Assembly: GCA_964019425.1 (NCBI GenBank)
Contig: OZ025781.1
Span: 1,184,501-1,248,500 of the forward strand
Reading direction: 5' to 3'
From: Flectonema sp. DT1601
Taxonomy: Eukaryota > Euglenozoa > Diplonemea > Diplonemida > Diplonemidae
DNA length: 64,000 nucleotides
Shown here in pieces: positions 21,066-33,800 of this stretch. Position 1 is the stretch's first letter, and each line of letters opens with the position of its first letter. The translations under genes and the position numbers were made by a program. Below the pieces are notes generated by a model. It had not been told where the DNA came from. It did not search any database and saw only the letters and a program-made list of their open reading frames with translations.

Positions 21066-22424
21066 CTATATAGAAACCCCTTCCCGGTCTTCATCAGCGA
21101 GCGCTTTTTCCCTCATATTGGCATTGTGGATGTCGGTGGCGATGTCCCACACCCAAGAAGGCTGTTCCAAGCCGTCGTTAAACAGGCTAGCTACCAGACC
21201 ACCAAGCTGCTGGTCTTGAGATTCGGCTTCACTGACTTGAGGGGGTCCAATAATCCCAACATCAGTACTTGTTGATTTCTGCAGTGAGTCAACTCTATCC
21301 CATAACGACTGATGAGAGATTATTGAAGATAACGGCGTCCGTCCTTTGTATCCACGTTTACCTGCTTGAGTTGGTGACCACTTTTCTAATCCCATTTGGC
21401 AATACAGAAATTGTGATTTTATTTGAACCAACATCTGAGAAGTACAGTTCTCTGATAAATTATTAGACAGATCTGTTGGGTCTACAATGAATAAAGGATC
21501 ATTTGAGTGTTTTATCCCAGGGGTTCTCATTGATCCACAGACCGCATGTTTTTCAAACGAAAAGTCACATCCATACTCCAAAAGGAATCTGTGAAGGATT
21601 TCTGCTGCGTCTGAGGAATCGCAGCCGCGGCAGACTCTAATCACCATCACTAATAAAGCACATGAAGAAAGGCCACCTGTTCTCACATCACCACATCTAA
21701 CCTGACTAATAACATGTCTCAGAATGCTATGTACGGATCTCGCATGCGGAAATTCTTTCAACCACTGTTGAATAGTTGCAGTGAAATTCTTAACTCTTTT
21801 GTTTTCACTTTCAGAGAATGTTATGTTCACTTTAACTCTTCTTGTAGTGGTTTCAACTTGCAAGAATCCCTCACTCCCCTGACAAACCATATTTAAAACT
21901 TTAAAGGTGTGGCTTAGTGTAGCCACTGATCTAGGAAGTACAGCACAAATACCTGAACACAATTCACAAGACAAGTCAATAGCAGAGCTGGGTGATGATG
22001 TACCGTAAGCGAAAGATCCGTAGACACAAACCTTAGCACTCGGAAAGACTGATTTCAGCCACTGCTCAAGGGATTGGATGACGGATATTCTAATCGATCT
22101 TTCTTGTTCAGATATGCGGACGAATTTTGAAAAAATTTGAATCTCATCACTCAAAGAGATATCATATTTTCTACAACCTTCAGGTAACCATGGTGTACAA
22201 ACAACTACTTCACCACCTGAGTCTTTAGGGCTGTGACCTTTCCTCCTTGGTCTAGATCCATTTGATACGAGACTTCCTCTGTTGTTAGTTGAACCAGAAT
22301 GACCACCGATAGTAAAAGTAGTGCCTTGTGATCCACAGTCCAATGTCGATTCTGATCTCGGAGAGTGCAATGGAGATGATGGACCACTAGAACAGAGAGT
22401 ATCAACACTTTGTGAACAATACAT
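21066..22424 (-). CDS. TRF4/PAPD5-type nucleotidyltransferase, probably inactive
   Basis: 452 aa, ATG at 22424, TAG stop. Residues 1-80 are Ser/Gly-rich and disordered. From about 85 the protein follows non-canonical poly(A) polymerases of the Trf4/Cid1 group: ISLSDEIQIF, a helix ending WLKSVFPSAKVCVYGSFAYG, a palm region, then the PAP-associated region (HSILRHVIS, TGGLSSCALLVMVIRV, LHRFLLEYGCDF). Family members add A or U tails to RNA in the TRAMP complex. Here the catalytic triad is broken. The usual S-D-I-D is S-A-I-D (Ala148, Asp150), and the third Asp, normally in VDISF, is Asn200 in VKVNITF. The nucleotide-binding GS motif is kept. Catalysis is therefore unlikely, while fold and RNA or partner binding may persist. 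It lies 175 bp downstream of the 1759-aa gene, same strand. Confidence 0.85.
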   Translation of the reverse strand: MYCSQSVDTLCSSGPSSPLHSPRSESTLDCGSQGTTFTIGGHSGSTNNRGSLVSNGSRPRRKGHSPKDSGGEVVVCTPWLPEGCRKYDISLSDEIQIFSKFVRISEQERSIRISVIQSLEQWLKSVFPSAKVCVYGSFAYGTSSPSSAIDLSCELCSGICAVLPRSVATLSHTFKVLNMVCQGSEGFLQVETTTRRVKVNITFSESENKRVKNFTATIQQWLKEFPHARSVHSILRHVISQVRCGDVRTGGLSSCALLVMVIRVCRGCDSSDAAEILHRFLLEYGCDFSFEKHAVCGSMRTPGIKHSNDPLFIVDPTDLSNNLSENCTSQMLVQIKSQFLYCQMGLEKWSPTQAGKRGYKGRTPLSSIISHQSLWDRVDSLQKSTSTDVGIIGPPQVSEAESQDQQLGGLVASLFNDGLEQPSWVWDIATDIHNANMREKALADEDREGVSI

Positions 22425-22598
22425 ATTTATAATAGAACGGTAACTTTATAGAGAATAATAAAAATAATAAAAAATAATAACACAAGCATAATATAATAAA
22501 TAAAATTGATCGCCAAAACAAAAATCGCGAAAGGCGCGGAGGTAAATGAATTTTTTCTTTCTTTTTTTTTTTTTTTGCGATACAGAAGTATGCAAGGC

Positions 22599-25500
22599 TT
22601 ACTTTCCCACATTCACATCAACTAAACACGTCAGGACTCTCGTATCAGAACTCGACAGAGCAATCGATAATAAAACAGAACCGACTGAGACTGCTGATCG
22701 AGTTCTGAGTGAAATAGATCGAAGTATCTCCTGCAATACAATAGGAGAACACTTACAAGACCAGCTAAATTCCAAATGAATCAAAGTAGGTGTAATTGAA
22801 GTCGCCAATGCTACCAGATTCGCTCCCGAGTAGAATCCTCCATCTTTTAATTTCAATCCTTCAAGAGAATTTTTTGAAAGATCAAAGTGAAGAACGTCAG
22901 ATTCACAATTGCTGGTTATCGTCACGTAGCCGGATTCAAAATTGTGATTGGGTGCAAGGTTTAGTAGCAGCCTTGGGAATAAAGATCCTGATTCACCAGT
23001 TCTTATCATAACCGAACTCTTCATCCTCGGCAGGGTAATAATCGGCGACGCTACAGAAATTACAATTCGTTTACGTCCTTCTCGAACATTAATTCCATCC
23101 CCGACACGAATTTCATACGTACTCGCAACTTGTTTTCCTGATTTTGCTAAAAACCCAGGATTCGTAAAATATATACAACTCAACAAGTATTGAACCGCGT
23201 GCATGGAAACACATGGCTTACTATCACCATCGTCTGATAGTCTTGTCGCATATGCTGGTTTAAAGTTAATTACTACGTTGTGACCTCCCAATGCTACTTT
23301 GGTTTTTGGATATGAAACGGTGGCAAATGAAATTCCATTTTCTACAAAAATCAAACGATTATCTTCAGTGATTTCAAATAAATATTTCATCGGATCTTCT
23401 AGGTGTAGTTTGGCGTAGATTGATATCAATTTCCTTTTCGCATTTTTAATTTGGACAAGTTGCTGTTCAGTCGTCAAAATTTCAAAACGATCACCTCTAT
23501 GCCCTCCGTTACTCAATTCGACTTTAATGTGTCCTTTATCAAACCACGGAGTGTCAGGATCATCAACAAACGTTCTGTGTAAAGGAGCTATCAAAAACGG
23601 ATTTTCACTATCATCTCTGATTGGACGATAAAATAACTTAGAAGTTTCAACGTGAATAGAAGTAATATCATCAACCTCCTGAAGATCAATTCCGATGACT
23701 AGCTTTGATACGGAAGGTCCTAATCGAGTTGTTATTCTTAATACACGTTGTTGGCAATTAGGACATGCAGAGCTGTGGGGAAATTATTATTTTTTTTTTT
23801 TTTTTTCCTCTTAACCCCATTCAAACAAAAACATAAACAGACCTGTTGAAATAACTCAACGATCTTAACACGATAACGACGTCTCGTCTTCGAACTTCTT
23901 TTGTGAATCTTATTCTAATCGCGCATGTCGGAGTCGTTTCCACGACTGACCATCCGATGAATCTTCCTTCCAATAAAAGTTCATAATACTTCGCCAACCG
24001 TTCAGATTCAACCGCAACCTTTTCACCAGCAACTCTCGTTAGTAATTTAAAGTCCTGTTGGTAGTATGTACTGGTACTGGTTGCACACTAATAAGGTAAA
24101 TTTATTTACAAAAAATGAAAGCATACCTTCTGAGTTGAAAGTCTCCGTTGTACTTCTCCTTGTAATTTTCCTCTGATTTTGTTAACTTTTTTATCAAGGG
24201 TTCTGTCAGATAAAGTTGATGTTACTGTCGGTTGATTTTTAATCGACGGCAGTGGAATTGATTTCGTTGGACTCCGAACTACATCAGAGAGAGCATCAGA
24301 TGTTTGAACTGTTGATTTATTAGAGACTTTGTTTGAAGAGTTTGAATGACGTGATGATGGTCGAGATCTAGACGAGGATTCTTTTATGATGTGAGGAACT
24401 GATTCTCTCCCCTCAGCAGAATCGAATATGTTTACACCTGCTGGAGGTGGTGATGATAAACAAACTAACTGAATGCTGTCCCTCTCAGATATGAGTAGTG
24501 AATCATCACAGTCTGGAGGAGTCACCATTTCAATAAAAAGATGAGAATAATCCCAAACATCAATTTCATGAAGGATGTCAAAAGCAGCAATTCGCATGGC
24601 TGAACTCCCTTCTAAATACTTCACAGTTGGAGTGTGTTGCAACCTCGCTCCCAACACCGACAGCATCGGTAGAGCAATTTTAATACTAATCTGTTTCACG
24701 ATTGGTGAAGGCATCTCGTCTGCTAATCCCTCCATCTGTTTTCCAGCTACTGTATTAATAACGATCGTCTTACCCAACTGCAGATAGATTTCAACTATTT
24801 TGGTACACAACTTCGGAGGCTCAATTAAATTACTATATCGAAATGATCTCAGTAAGCCTTGTATTGATGATAGGCTTACCCTCTTATCGAATAGAATTGT
24901 TATTGTCTTTAGAGCTTTTTGACAAGCAGAAACAAGTAAACGTTGACAAAAACAGGTACAAATAATTAACAATCGAAGCTTTGCTAACCAAGATGGAGGA
25001 GGATTGTCAAGACCTCGTATTGGAAGTTGAAATCCTTTAGTCATTCTTGGTAAGGAGATTCCTGATGAATGTTGCTGTTTGAATCCCTTTAATTTAATCG
25101 ATTTCGCTAAGAATTTTACTTTTTTTGCTCCTGTTGATGTTTTTCTTGGATCAGTCCCCGACAACCTTCCAATCACTTTACCCTTCCAACTAACCACACC
25201 TTTAGCCGTTGTATCTACTCCACTCGTCTTATCGTTTGAAATCGTCAGACAATCTCCAGGAACACAACTTGTTGTTATCGACAAGACCAAGAAACCTCCT
25301 GAAATAAAATCTGTGTCGATATCTAGTAACCTACATCCAGGGAATAGTGATAATGTCTCACTTGCTCCTCGAGTGAAATATTGACGGTGTTCAGGAGAAC
25401 AGAATCTTGGAGATTGTTGATTATAAACTGACTTAGACTCGACGAGTATCAGCTCTGTTGGTTGATCTTCGTGTGATACATTCACACGTATCACTTGACT

Positions 25501-28352
25501 TGATGAGCTTAGTGTATCGGTCAGGGTTACTAGTACTTCTCGGTATCCCAAAATCGGGTTACACGATTCGTTACTAAAACGAACACACTTAAATAATCTA
25601 CACAAAGCATCGTATGAAGTTTGTGGGTTTAGAAATATTGATATTTTACCTCCTCCGTTGGTTGTTGCTATTCCTGTTTTTTTTTTTTTTTCTTCTTGCA
25701 CCTACAAACCCATTGTTCGGTAGAAAGAGAATTGTGGCAGCGTAACTACCTATTCCTTTATTAGGATTTTCTACCGGTTGCGCACAAACAAAAGTTTAGA
25801 TGCAAAAGTTTTGTTATACAAGTACACACAAGTATAATGAACTTGGTGATTAAGTGGTGTGTGTGGATCATCGACGGTCACAAATATTTAACGAAGCCTC
25901 CCACAACAGGGGGAACCTACACATCAAGGCAACACCACAACACACATCATGAAAATTGTAAGTAAAACACATACCTACTTGATCCAGTCTACCTATACTA
26001 ATGTCGTTACCAGAGTGAAATATATCACCCGACTCTCCGAGATGAATGTCTCTCACTGTTCGGAAGAATAGTCTGTCGTGAATGACTGGATCGTAACAAA
26101 ATGAAATCTCAAGTGAAATGAGATTTCTATTTTCCATTTGTAATAATTCTCTAACCACAGCCCCAGACAGTAAATCAGATGAGTCATTCTCACATTCGTG
26201 TTTTATAATTCGATTTTTCAAAGGATAGTAAAAGATTGGCTGCAACACATTAACAACAACTCTCTGACATGACAAACTACACCCATCAGAGAGGCCATGC
26301 TTTATTCTGATCGATACTGACAACTCTTGGGTAAATATCGGAGCATGTGTTTGTACTTTACAAGAAGAAGGATCACCAGTACAGATGTAAGTCAATTTCT
26401 CCAAAGATTGTTTGAGAGACTTAATATCACCAGTTGCTGTGGTTTGTTTTGTTGACAAAAATTGATTGTCATTTTTTACTTAAAAAAAGTGGATACATAC
26501 CTCGGTAAGTCCAGACTCCATCAGCCTTATGAATCTTATTCGAATCAATAAACAGAAACTCAACACAATGAACTGGAACATTATCAGTCTGTTGAGGTGC
26601 TATAATGACTTCGAAGTCAGTCACCGTCACCTTTTCATTTTTCAACTGCGATGCCGGAGGTAAATATTTCTTAGCAGCGTAGATATTTTCCAGTATGCGT
26701 ATGGGATTACTGCTGGAAATAAACTTCGAAACTTCCCCAAAAGCCAAATAATCGTCTCTAGCAGAGCGGGTGGTTCCTCCAGTCTGTGATTCTTCATAAA
26801 AGTATCTAGAAGCGGATTTTACTTCTGATAATTTGATTGAGATGTCGGCTTCTCTTCGAACAATGTGATTGTATTGGTCTTCCCAGTCTGGTGAGATTTC
26901 AACATCAATGACCAGTTCTTGTAAGACAGCAATTGATCCTGTCTTATCACTTTGTGTTATGTAATGGTGGATTTCATTCTTGTGATGTATTATGCAAGTC
27001 GGTAAAGTTTCAATGAGTTCTTTTGTTTGTTTTTCAAGTGCAAAAAATCCCACACCAATCGAGGTGATTTGCTTTGTTAATTTCGCCAAAGCCGCAAACG
27101 GTGGAGTCATTTTCGTATACGACGATGAGATGTGTCTTCTCATTGTTGCTTCTCGTGATGATATCACATTTAGACTTCGTGAATGAGATCGAAGCTGTTT
27201 TTGAGCAAACACATTCCAGATGTTTTTTATGATACAAAAACCACGAGTTTCTAAATCATTTTCAATTTGATTTCTCTTTTCAATTTCTAATTCCTTTAAC
27301 TGATTTCTCTCACATTCAATTTGTAAGACTACATCCCAACTTTGAACACTCATAGACCAGTATCTGTTATTTTCGTTTTCTTGCTCTAGTTCGATTCCGT
27401 GTCGATGACCAGTCTCGTTCTCGCAGTGGGATATTCGTTTCAATTTATTCTCCTTGATTCTCGATGTTTCCTCAACCTTCGACATCCCCCAAGAGCAGTA
27501 ACATTGCTTGGTTAGAACAGTAAAAGCTTTTTTCTCAAAGAAAAAAATTGATTGCCGAGAGAGGGATTCGAACTTGGAGAAATTGTTCAACTGCAAGCGG
27601 TGCCAGTTGGATTCAAGATAGGATCGGGTGAGGAATTCTGCTTTACAGATTTCAAGTTTTTCGGATTCGTGGTGTTCAGCAATGAGGGACTCACGATGGT
27701 TTTTCACAACACGTGCATGACCCCTTTTCATAGATGTACGAAGTAAAGACCTCTGGCGGTCTTCTTCCTGGTTGATTTCATTATTTCTGAATGTTGTCTC
27801 TTGAAGAACCAAATCCGACCGATGGCTAAGCAGATTGGCTCTCCAGTTCTGAAAACCCACGCGGATTGCCTCCTGTTGAAGTCTCCGTTGATGAGTTTGA
27901 GTATTTGCTGCATTCTGTGCTGCTATTTGAGATAAAACATTACCATCTTCACCAATCACTTTTAAGATATTATATTTTTGTATTAACTTAGCGATTACAG
28001 ATGTAGTTTCCTTAGACACCAAAGCACCCGTCAGGTCAATTGACCGAACCACCGGATTTGCCTCCAAAAACGAATCCAAAATAATAATATCCCTCTCTAC
28101 GATAGAGATATTTCCAAGGTAAAGTAGTTCCTGATCGATTCTCTGTTGAAGCAATTTTTTTAACGTGTTCTTTTCTCCGACCCGCTTCTTCAATCTATCG
28201 TGATACTTACCGGATAATAAAACCCCACTTCGAGGGTCTTCTTTCCAACTGGACCTTCTCAACAAAGATTTCGGATGGTCCTTACCATAGAGTTGAAGCA
28301 GAGCCTTTCTGGATACACTTTGCTTACTCTCAGAGTGCTGTTGAGTAGACAT
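22599..28352 (-). CDS. Large unknown protein (1759 aa, five exons)
   Basis: Exons: 28352-26501, 26436-25975, 25673-24127, 24087-23843 and 23772-22599. All junctions are GT-AG and keep one frame (5280 nt including TAA). Introns are 64, 301, 39 and 70 nt; the long one carries an R5 repeat. The ATG at 28352 begins MSTQQHSESK. Residues about 90-135 resemble a leucine-rich repeat (VVRSIDLTGALVS…SVIAKLIQKYNIL). Residues about 145-400 are charged and helical, with many Trp/Gln/Arg (FQNWRANLL), like IQ-rich or coiled-coil cytoskeletal proteins. The middle is beta-rich, with repeated VxV patterns (ELSVSIRIKHGLSDG, VLVTLTDT). A CPNCQQ motif begins the last exon's domain. Residues about 1220-1260 are Ser-rich. 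I do not recognise the family. The neighbouring dynein and myosin prompt the guess of a ciliary or cytoskeletal role, but that is inference only. Confidence 0.8.
25701..25795 (+). repeat. Small repeat family R5, intronic copy
   Basis: It lies wholly inside the 301-nt second intron of the 1759-aa gene. It contains CGGTAGAAAGAGAATTGTGG, CAGCGTAACTACC and GGTTGCGCACAAACAAA, and has imperfect inverted ends (CGGTAGAAA and TTTTCTACCG). It matches 19512-19605 inverted, and shares GTGGCAGCGTAAC and TTGCGCACAAACA with the hairpin at 59331-59464. Other introns in this gene are 39-70 nt, so insertion of this element explains most of the extra length. Confidence 0.8.
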
Positions 28353-29374
28353 TACCAGTGAAGCATTGTTGTGCTTGCTCGTTATGCCCCTGTTGGAAGA
28401 AAAAATATTAGACTCACAGTATCATTTTTTAATGCGGTATTAATTTGACTCTCTGACTGACTATATTATAACAACGGTCCTGGTAAAAAGGGAAAATGAT
28501 GGATGAGTTTTTTTTTATATTCGAACCTAACAATGAAAAAAAAAAAAAAACCGACCAATTTCAAATAAATTCATAAAGCTGTGATTGTTTTTTTGATTTC
28601 TTTTTTTTTTTCTAAAGTAGCCAGCAAAAACTATAAAAAAAAACATTAAAAAAAAACGATGGTGGCGCATCGACAGGCAAATTCCAAAAAGGAATTCCAT
28701 ACAGCAGGAATAGTTAATTAAAAATAATAATCAGCAGTCGCTGCACACCCTATTTACTCTTTCTAAACAGTCATTGCTACTAAACGGCCAGCAGGCCGAC
28801 TACCATTCAGTTCCTTTGATATTTTTTTTATTCTTTCTTTTTTTTTTTGATTCTTTCTTAGCAAAACATGATTAAAACTAACTACAGATTTGTGTTGGTT
28901 AGGGTGAGGTAAAAAAAGCCTCATTTTCCAACTTATTTTTTTTCTCCCTTTTTTTTTGCCCTAAGTTAGGGCTAAGAACAGACAGTTTACTACAATACTT
29001 TTATTTGTGACAAAATAAAATGCCAAGAACCTTTATCACGTTGTTATTTTTGAAAAAAAAAAAAAAAAAAAAACATTTGGCTAAATAAAACAATTTAACC
29101 TCATCGTGCTGACGTATGTAAACAACACGTTTTCCGTCCAGACATTTTTTTTTTTTTTTTTTTTCTAACTAACGTCGACCAATCAAGATGTACGCTTTTT
29201 TACCTGGCAATACATTATTCTTAATCTTATCTTTGTTGATATCATTAATGAAGGTTTTTTTTTCAATAATTTTTAAAGTATTTTTCTCATCGTGAAATAC
29301 GACTGTTATAGTTTCTGCCTCACCGTCGGCATAATCACATGAATATCACCACCTGAAGAGTAGAGAATATCGTC
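28353..29374. other. Intergenic region, AT-rich
   Basis: Non-coding. It contains several T and A runs (29054-29073, 29146-29164). Nothing else is recognised. It should hold the 3' end of the Tim17-like transcript and the promoter of the 1759-aa gene. Confidence 0.5.
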
Positions 29375-30156
29375 TTATGCGTTTGATGCTGTTGGAATTG
29401 GAGGTGCCCACTGAAATTCTTTAATACGACGTTGCTTTGAATAACGAACGTCCGGATCTCTTGGAAGGGTCTCTGGAGGGGATGGAACCTGAGCCTGCAC
29501 CAACTGCGAATTCACTGAATACGCGTTCCACGATGACATCGCTAATTCCATTGTTCCTAATAAGATAGCTCCAGTACGAGCTCCGTTGAGTATTTCTCTT
29601 CTTCCTCCTGAGAGGTTGGTGAAGGCTCCAGCACCAGCACCAGCCATGATTGGATTAATCAAATCCTCTGTACCACCTGTTTATGTTTGTTGTTTGGTTA
29701 TTGTCGTATTAGCTGTGAGGAATAGTTCTTGTTTTTCATCATACCTCTCAACTTAATAACAGAGCATTCTGTTACTGAGAATGCGGTCGTCCATGCGGCA
29801 AAACTTCCACCGTTGGCAGGACACTGAGTAATGATTCTATCTTTTATTACTCTCCATCTCTTACCTGGTGCAGCCATCTTGCATCCTTGATAACTCTCTG
29901 TGGGGTTGGTTGTTTTTGTTGTTTTTTTTGTTCTTTCTGCGAAGCGGCGGTTGTTCAGTTTTAAAAAAAAAATAATAATAAACATACGCATAAGCAAACC
30001 CAGAACTATACCAAAACCAAATCCAATACCACATTCATCGAGAACTCTCCACCAACATGGGTCTCTCCCTCTTTCAATACTGGTTACAATGCCTCCATCG
30101 TGTACACATACTGGTTGATATACATGTTCCCAGATGAGCTCAGATAAAGTGGGCAT
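29375..30156 (-). CDS. Mitochondrial inner-membrane translocase, Tim17-like
   Basis: Three exons: 30156-29988, 29897-29745 and 29676-29375, with introns of 90 and 68 nt (GTATG donors, ACAG acceptors). The spliced frame is 207 aa ending in TAA. The N-terminal RDPCWWRVLDECGIGFGFG corresponds to the start of Tim17 (…EPCPWRIVDDCGGAF…). The centre, GGSFAAWTTAFSVTECSVI then KLRGTED, corresponds to Tim17's GGSFAVWGGLFSTIDC…RLRGKED. Three or four Gly-rich helices (about 45-60, 88-108, 118-135, 140-160) fit the Tim17/22/23 fold. In the TIM23 complex Tim17 forms part of the path that moves presequence proteins into the matrix. The C-terminus (about 45 residues, Pro/Gln-rich) is longer than in the yeast protein. 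Tim22 or Tim23 membership is less likely given the N-terminal motif. Confidence 0.88.
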
Positions 30157-30863
30157 GTGTGTGTGTTTTTTTTGTTTTTTTCAGAAACAGAAAAAGAAAG
30201 GCCCTAGATCGTTGGAATTATTATTATTATTTTATTACAGCACCAATAACTGTTGTAAGTTTTCAAACCAAAAAAACAACATCCGAACAACTTATCAGAA
30301 AATGGGTAAATTGAGTTCTTTTGTATGCTGAAGTAGGGGCCATCACCGGTACCTCGTTTGGCGACAATGTTATCGGAACCTTATAAAATACCGAAAATAC
30401 AACACAATTTTTCCATTCCCCCCCGACCCCCTACCTGAATGAGGAAAAATAAAAAAAAGGTATAATAATAAAAAATAAACACAAAGAAAAACCAATGCAC
30501 AACCTATTCTTCTTTGCACAAAAAAAATATTAAATACAGAAAATTATCATAGGTGTTTTTTTCAAACAACAAAGCCATGGTGGTAATGAAAAAAAGGCTA
30601 ATCTAATTTAGACGCCGTACCGTCAGAAACGCGTCTTTTTTTTTTTTTTTTTTTATGTGAAAGGAAATTTTTTGTTTTTTTGTTTTTTTTTAAGAACGAA
30701 TTTTTGTAAACCAAATTTTAAAAAAAAAAAAAAAACTTAAAGAAAAGATATAAATAATAAAAGGAGGTTTACTGCAAAAAAAAAAAATGTTATTTAAGAA
30801 AAAAAAAACAAAAATAAATAAATAACAATAATAATAATAATAATAAATGAGAATTTTTTTTTC
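30157..30863. other. Intergenic region between Tim17-like and dynein genes
   Basis: Non-coding, with long A/T runs (T 30634-30653, A 30720-30735) and an (ATA)n tract at 30825-30846 just after the dynein stop codon on the minus strand. No other feature seen. Confidence 0.5.
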
Positions 30864-33800
30864 TTATGTCTTAAGACCTAATATACACGCAACACCTCTC
30901 TTTATCCAATGCGACTCCTCACACGAGATTGGTATCTCAAGAGTCAACACAAAGTTAGTAGAGTGTCCAGTCGTGGATAAGGTTCCAGCCCTGGCAAGAG
31001 TTTTGTACAAAGGACACTTATAACGTGATTCTGGAGGGACTCGATCTTGAACAGGTTGAAACCAAATTTCCGGAAATGAAGTAAACAACTCTTTTGGTCG
31101 AGACTCGATTAACGCAGAAGTAATTTTATCCCAACGAGCTCCTTCAACAAATAATCCATCGACGTAGACTCCGTGTTCAGGTTTCTTTGTCGGCCTCTCT
31201 GCCAACGGTATGGTATTAAAAGTAATCGTATCGATCGATACTTTCTGAGATCTCGCATAATTCTGTTTCGTCCCGGTAATGAAGGCTTGAGGGAAGTAGA
31301 ATCCAGATAACCAAAACACGCTCGGAATCCCCTTCTCATACCAGTCCTGTTTGGAGGGTTGTTTTTTTTTTTTTTTTTAATCATAACAAAAGTTCCCTCA
31401 CAGTATACAGTAAGTAAACCACGCACCTGTATAAATCTTACTCGTTGGAGGAGATCGACAACCCAGGCAGAGAGAGATTTCAGAGATGGATAAGCGACTA
31501 CGGACCATTTTACAGGTACCTGTTGGTTTGTTTTATTATGTTTTGTTTTTTTAAAGAAGAAACAAAAATAAAAAATTAAAAAAAAAAAACCAAACCTGAT
31601 TCATAAAAATGGAATTTCCCATCTCTTCCAAATCGGCTGCCATAACGACCTCTCCACGAAGAGCTCTGGTAAAGTCTTTTAGTGACTTTGCTGCAACTCG
31701 AAGTAGTTTGTTAAATCTGACAGCTTCCTGAACAAGAACTGTATTCATCGATTCATTGTATAGGACTGGGTACTTTTCTTGAAATCCTCTGAGATCGAAT
31801 TCAGGAGGAGTCTTTGAAAGAATATCCGTAGCAGTTTCCATTAAAATATCTTCACGTCGTTTACCTCCAACTGATGAGCCCCCTGTTTCCATTGACAAGA
31901 CTGTGTCTAACAGTAGAAATGAAGTCATTCTCGCTGATGTAATGTCCGCGTTGTCATGTAATCCGAACGTCTCAGGGGCTGCGTTGATCGGTCTGCTTTC
32001 TAAGTAATCCAAATAATAAGACCTATTACCCGATGGTAATGTTGAATACACTCCGCTAGGTGAGAATCTATAATCCAATTCCAATACTTTAGGTGACATA
32101 TAATCGTCTAAAAGTGTTGTTAAACAACGTCGATCCCAATCATCAGTCACCCGACCTCCGTAATTAACTTGTCCAGTAAGGAAGTGAAGAACGGGGAATG
32201 GAACTTCTTCATACATGTCGATAAACTTATGAAGTTGGCGATTACAACACTTCAAGTCGCTGTCATTAAACTCATAAGGGATGTTGAACCCAAGAGATCC
32301 ATAACCACGACGGTCTTGAATAACAGCGTGGAACAACCCCAATGAGAATAAAAGTCTTTTGAACTCTTCTGTTTTTGAACTACTGTCTAGCCACTCATCA
32401 GTGAATCCTGTGTATGATCTCGTGAGGTTGGCTCGAAGACCTTTCGGAGGTTCATTAGTCATTTTAACACCAATCTGCAATACCGAAACTGGAAAAGTCT
32501 TACTTGGCATACTTGTCAACCAAAGTCTAAATTCTCTCTTCATGGTGTCAGGGTTGAAATTTTCAATTACAGTTTCTAACTTTGGCATCCATGATGTTGC
32601 CAAGTGACAATTTTGCAATACCACCCAAGTACCTCTATCGATACCACCTGTTATTAATGCTTGAGCACGAGGACCTTGACCCTGACCAAGTGATATTGGA
32701 TGCATTTTACTTTGCATTCTCATCTTAGCTGCGAACTTTTGTAATTCATCCATAGGATCTGCTCCAGTTGAAAGAATAAAGATTAATGGTGTTGCTGGAT
32801 CAGAGTCTTTGTAAGAACTTTCTAAATCGAAGGTTGGAGCGATTATGAATTTTTCTGGTAAATATGTCGTGACGTATCTTTGAATTGCTAAAATGATCTT
32901 GTCAGCACGTAGAACTCTCACTAAAACAAGACGAAGGAATGGAGTGACCTTACTGTCCCAGTCGGGATGCATGGGTTCAAGGTGAGGCTCAAGAGAATCA
33001 AAGACTTTCTTGTAATGTTTGTGATGTAGTGAAAAGTGATCAGCAAATCCTTTACAACTTGTGAGATTACTATCAATGAATTGAATATCATCCCACGTTG
33101 CTTCTGTTAACCAATCTGGAGAAGGATTGATAAGAGAACCAGAACCCGTTGAACCTGTTAGTAAGAAACGATATTCAAGAGGATCAACCTTCCCTTCAGG
33201 TTTTATAATTGAAACACACAGACAGAATGAAAACATTAATTTATGTCTTTCGAATAACGATCTGCAAACATTCGTATAAAATGAGAAAGTGAAATATTCA
33301 ATCAAATTGCTCAACCTGATATCTAAATCGCTATCTTGTTCTGCCTTATCAATTGATGATATAAATAAATTTAAAAACCATTGTAAGCTGTACTGATACA
33401 TCGGATCTACAGATGCTAATGACGCAACACAAAAGAACAGCAGAGCAGCTCTAAACGCAACCGGTCTGTATCTATTTCTTGTTTCATCAATAACCTTTTC
33501 AGTCTCTTGAGCTTCTGCTACTGCTAAGTTGATTTCTTTTGATTTTACTTTACTTTTTTCAAGTGTTTCAATCAGTTCTTCGTTGTCTAAAATTTCTCCT
33601 TCACACTCCTGTAGCATCCGTAAGATGAGTGCCTGTAAGGAAGTCAATTCTTTCAGCATCGCAGCATTTTGTCTTGTTAAGCTGTTCTTCTGATCTTCTA
33701 AATCTTTTCTTTCCTTTCCAACTAACTTTCCTAAAAGTTGATCTTCAAGACCACCTGGAGTAATGTAAAAGTTTAGAAGCGAAACTTTAACGCTGGTTTC

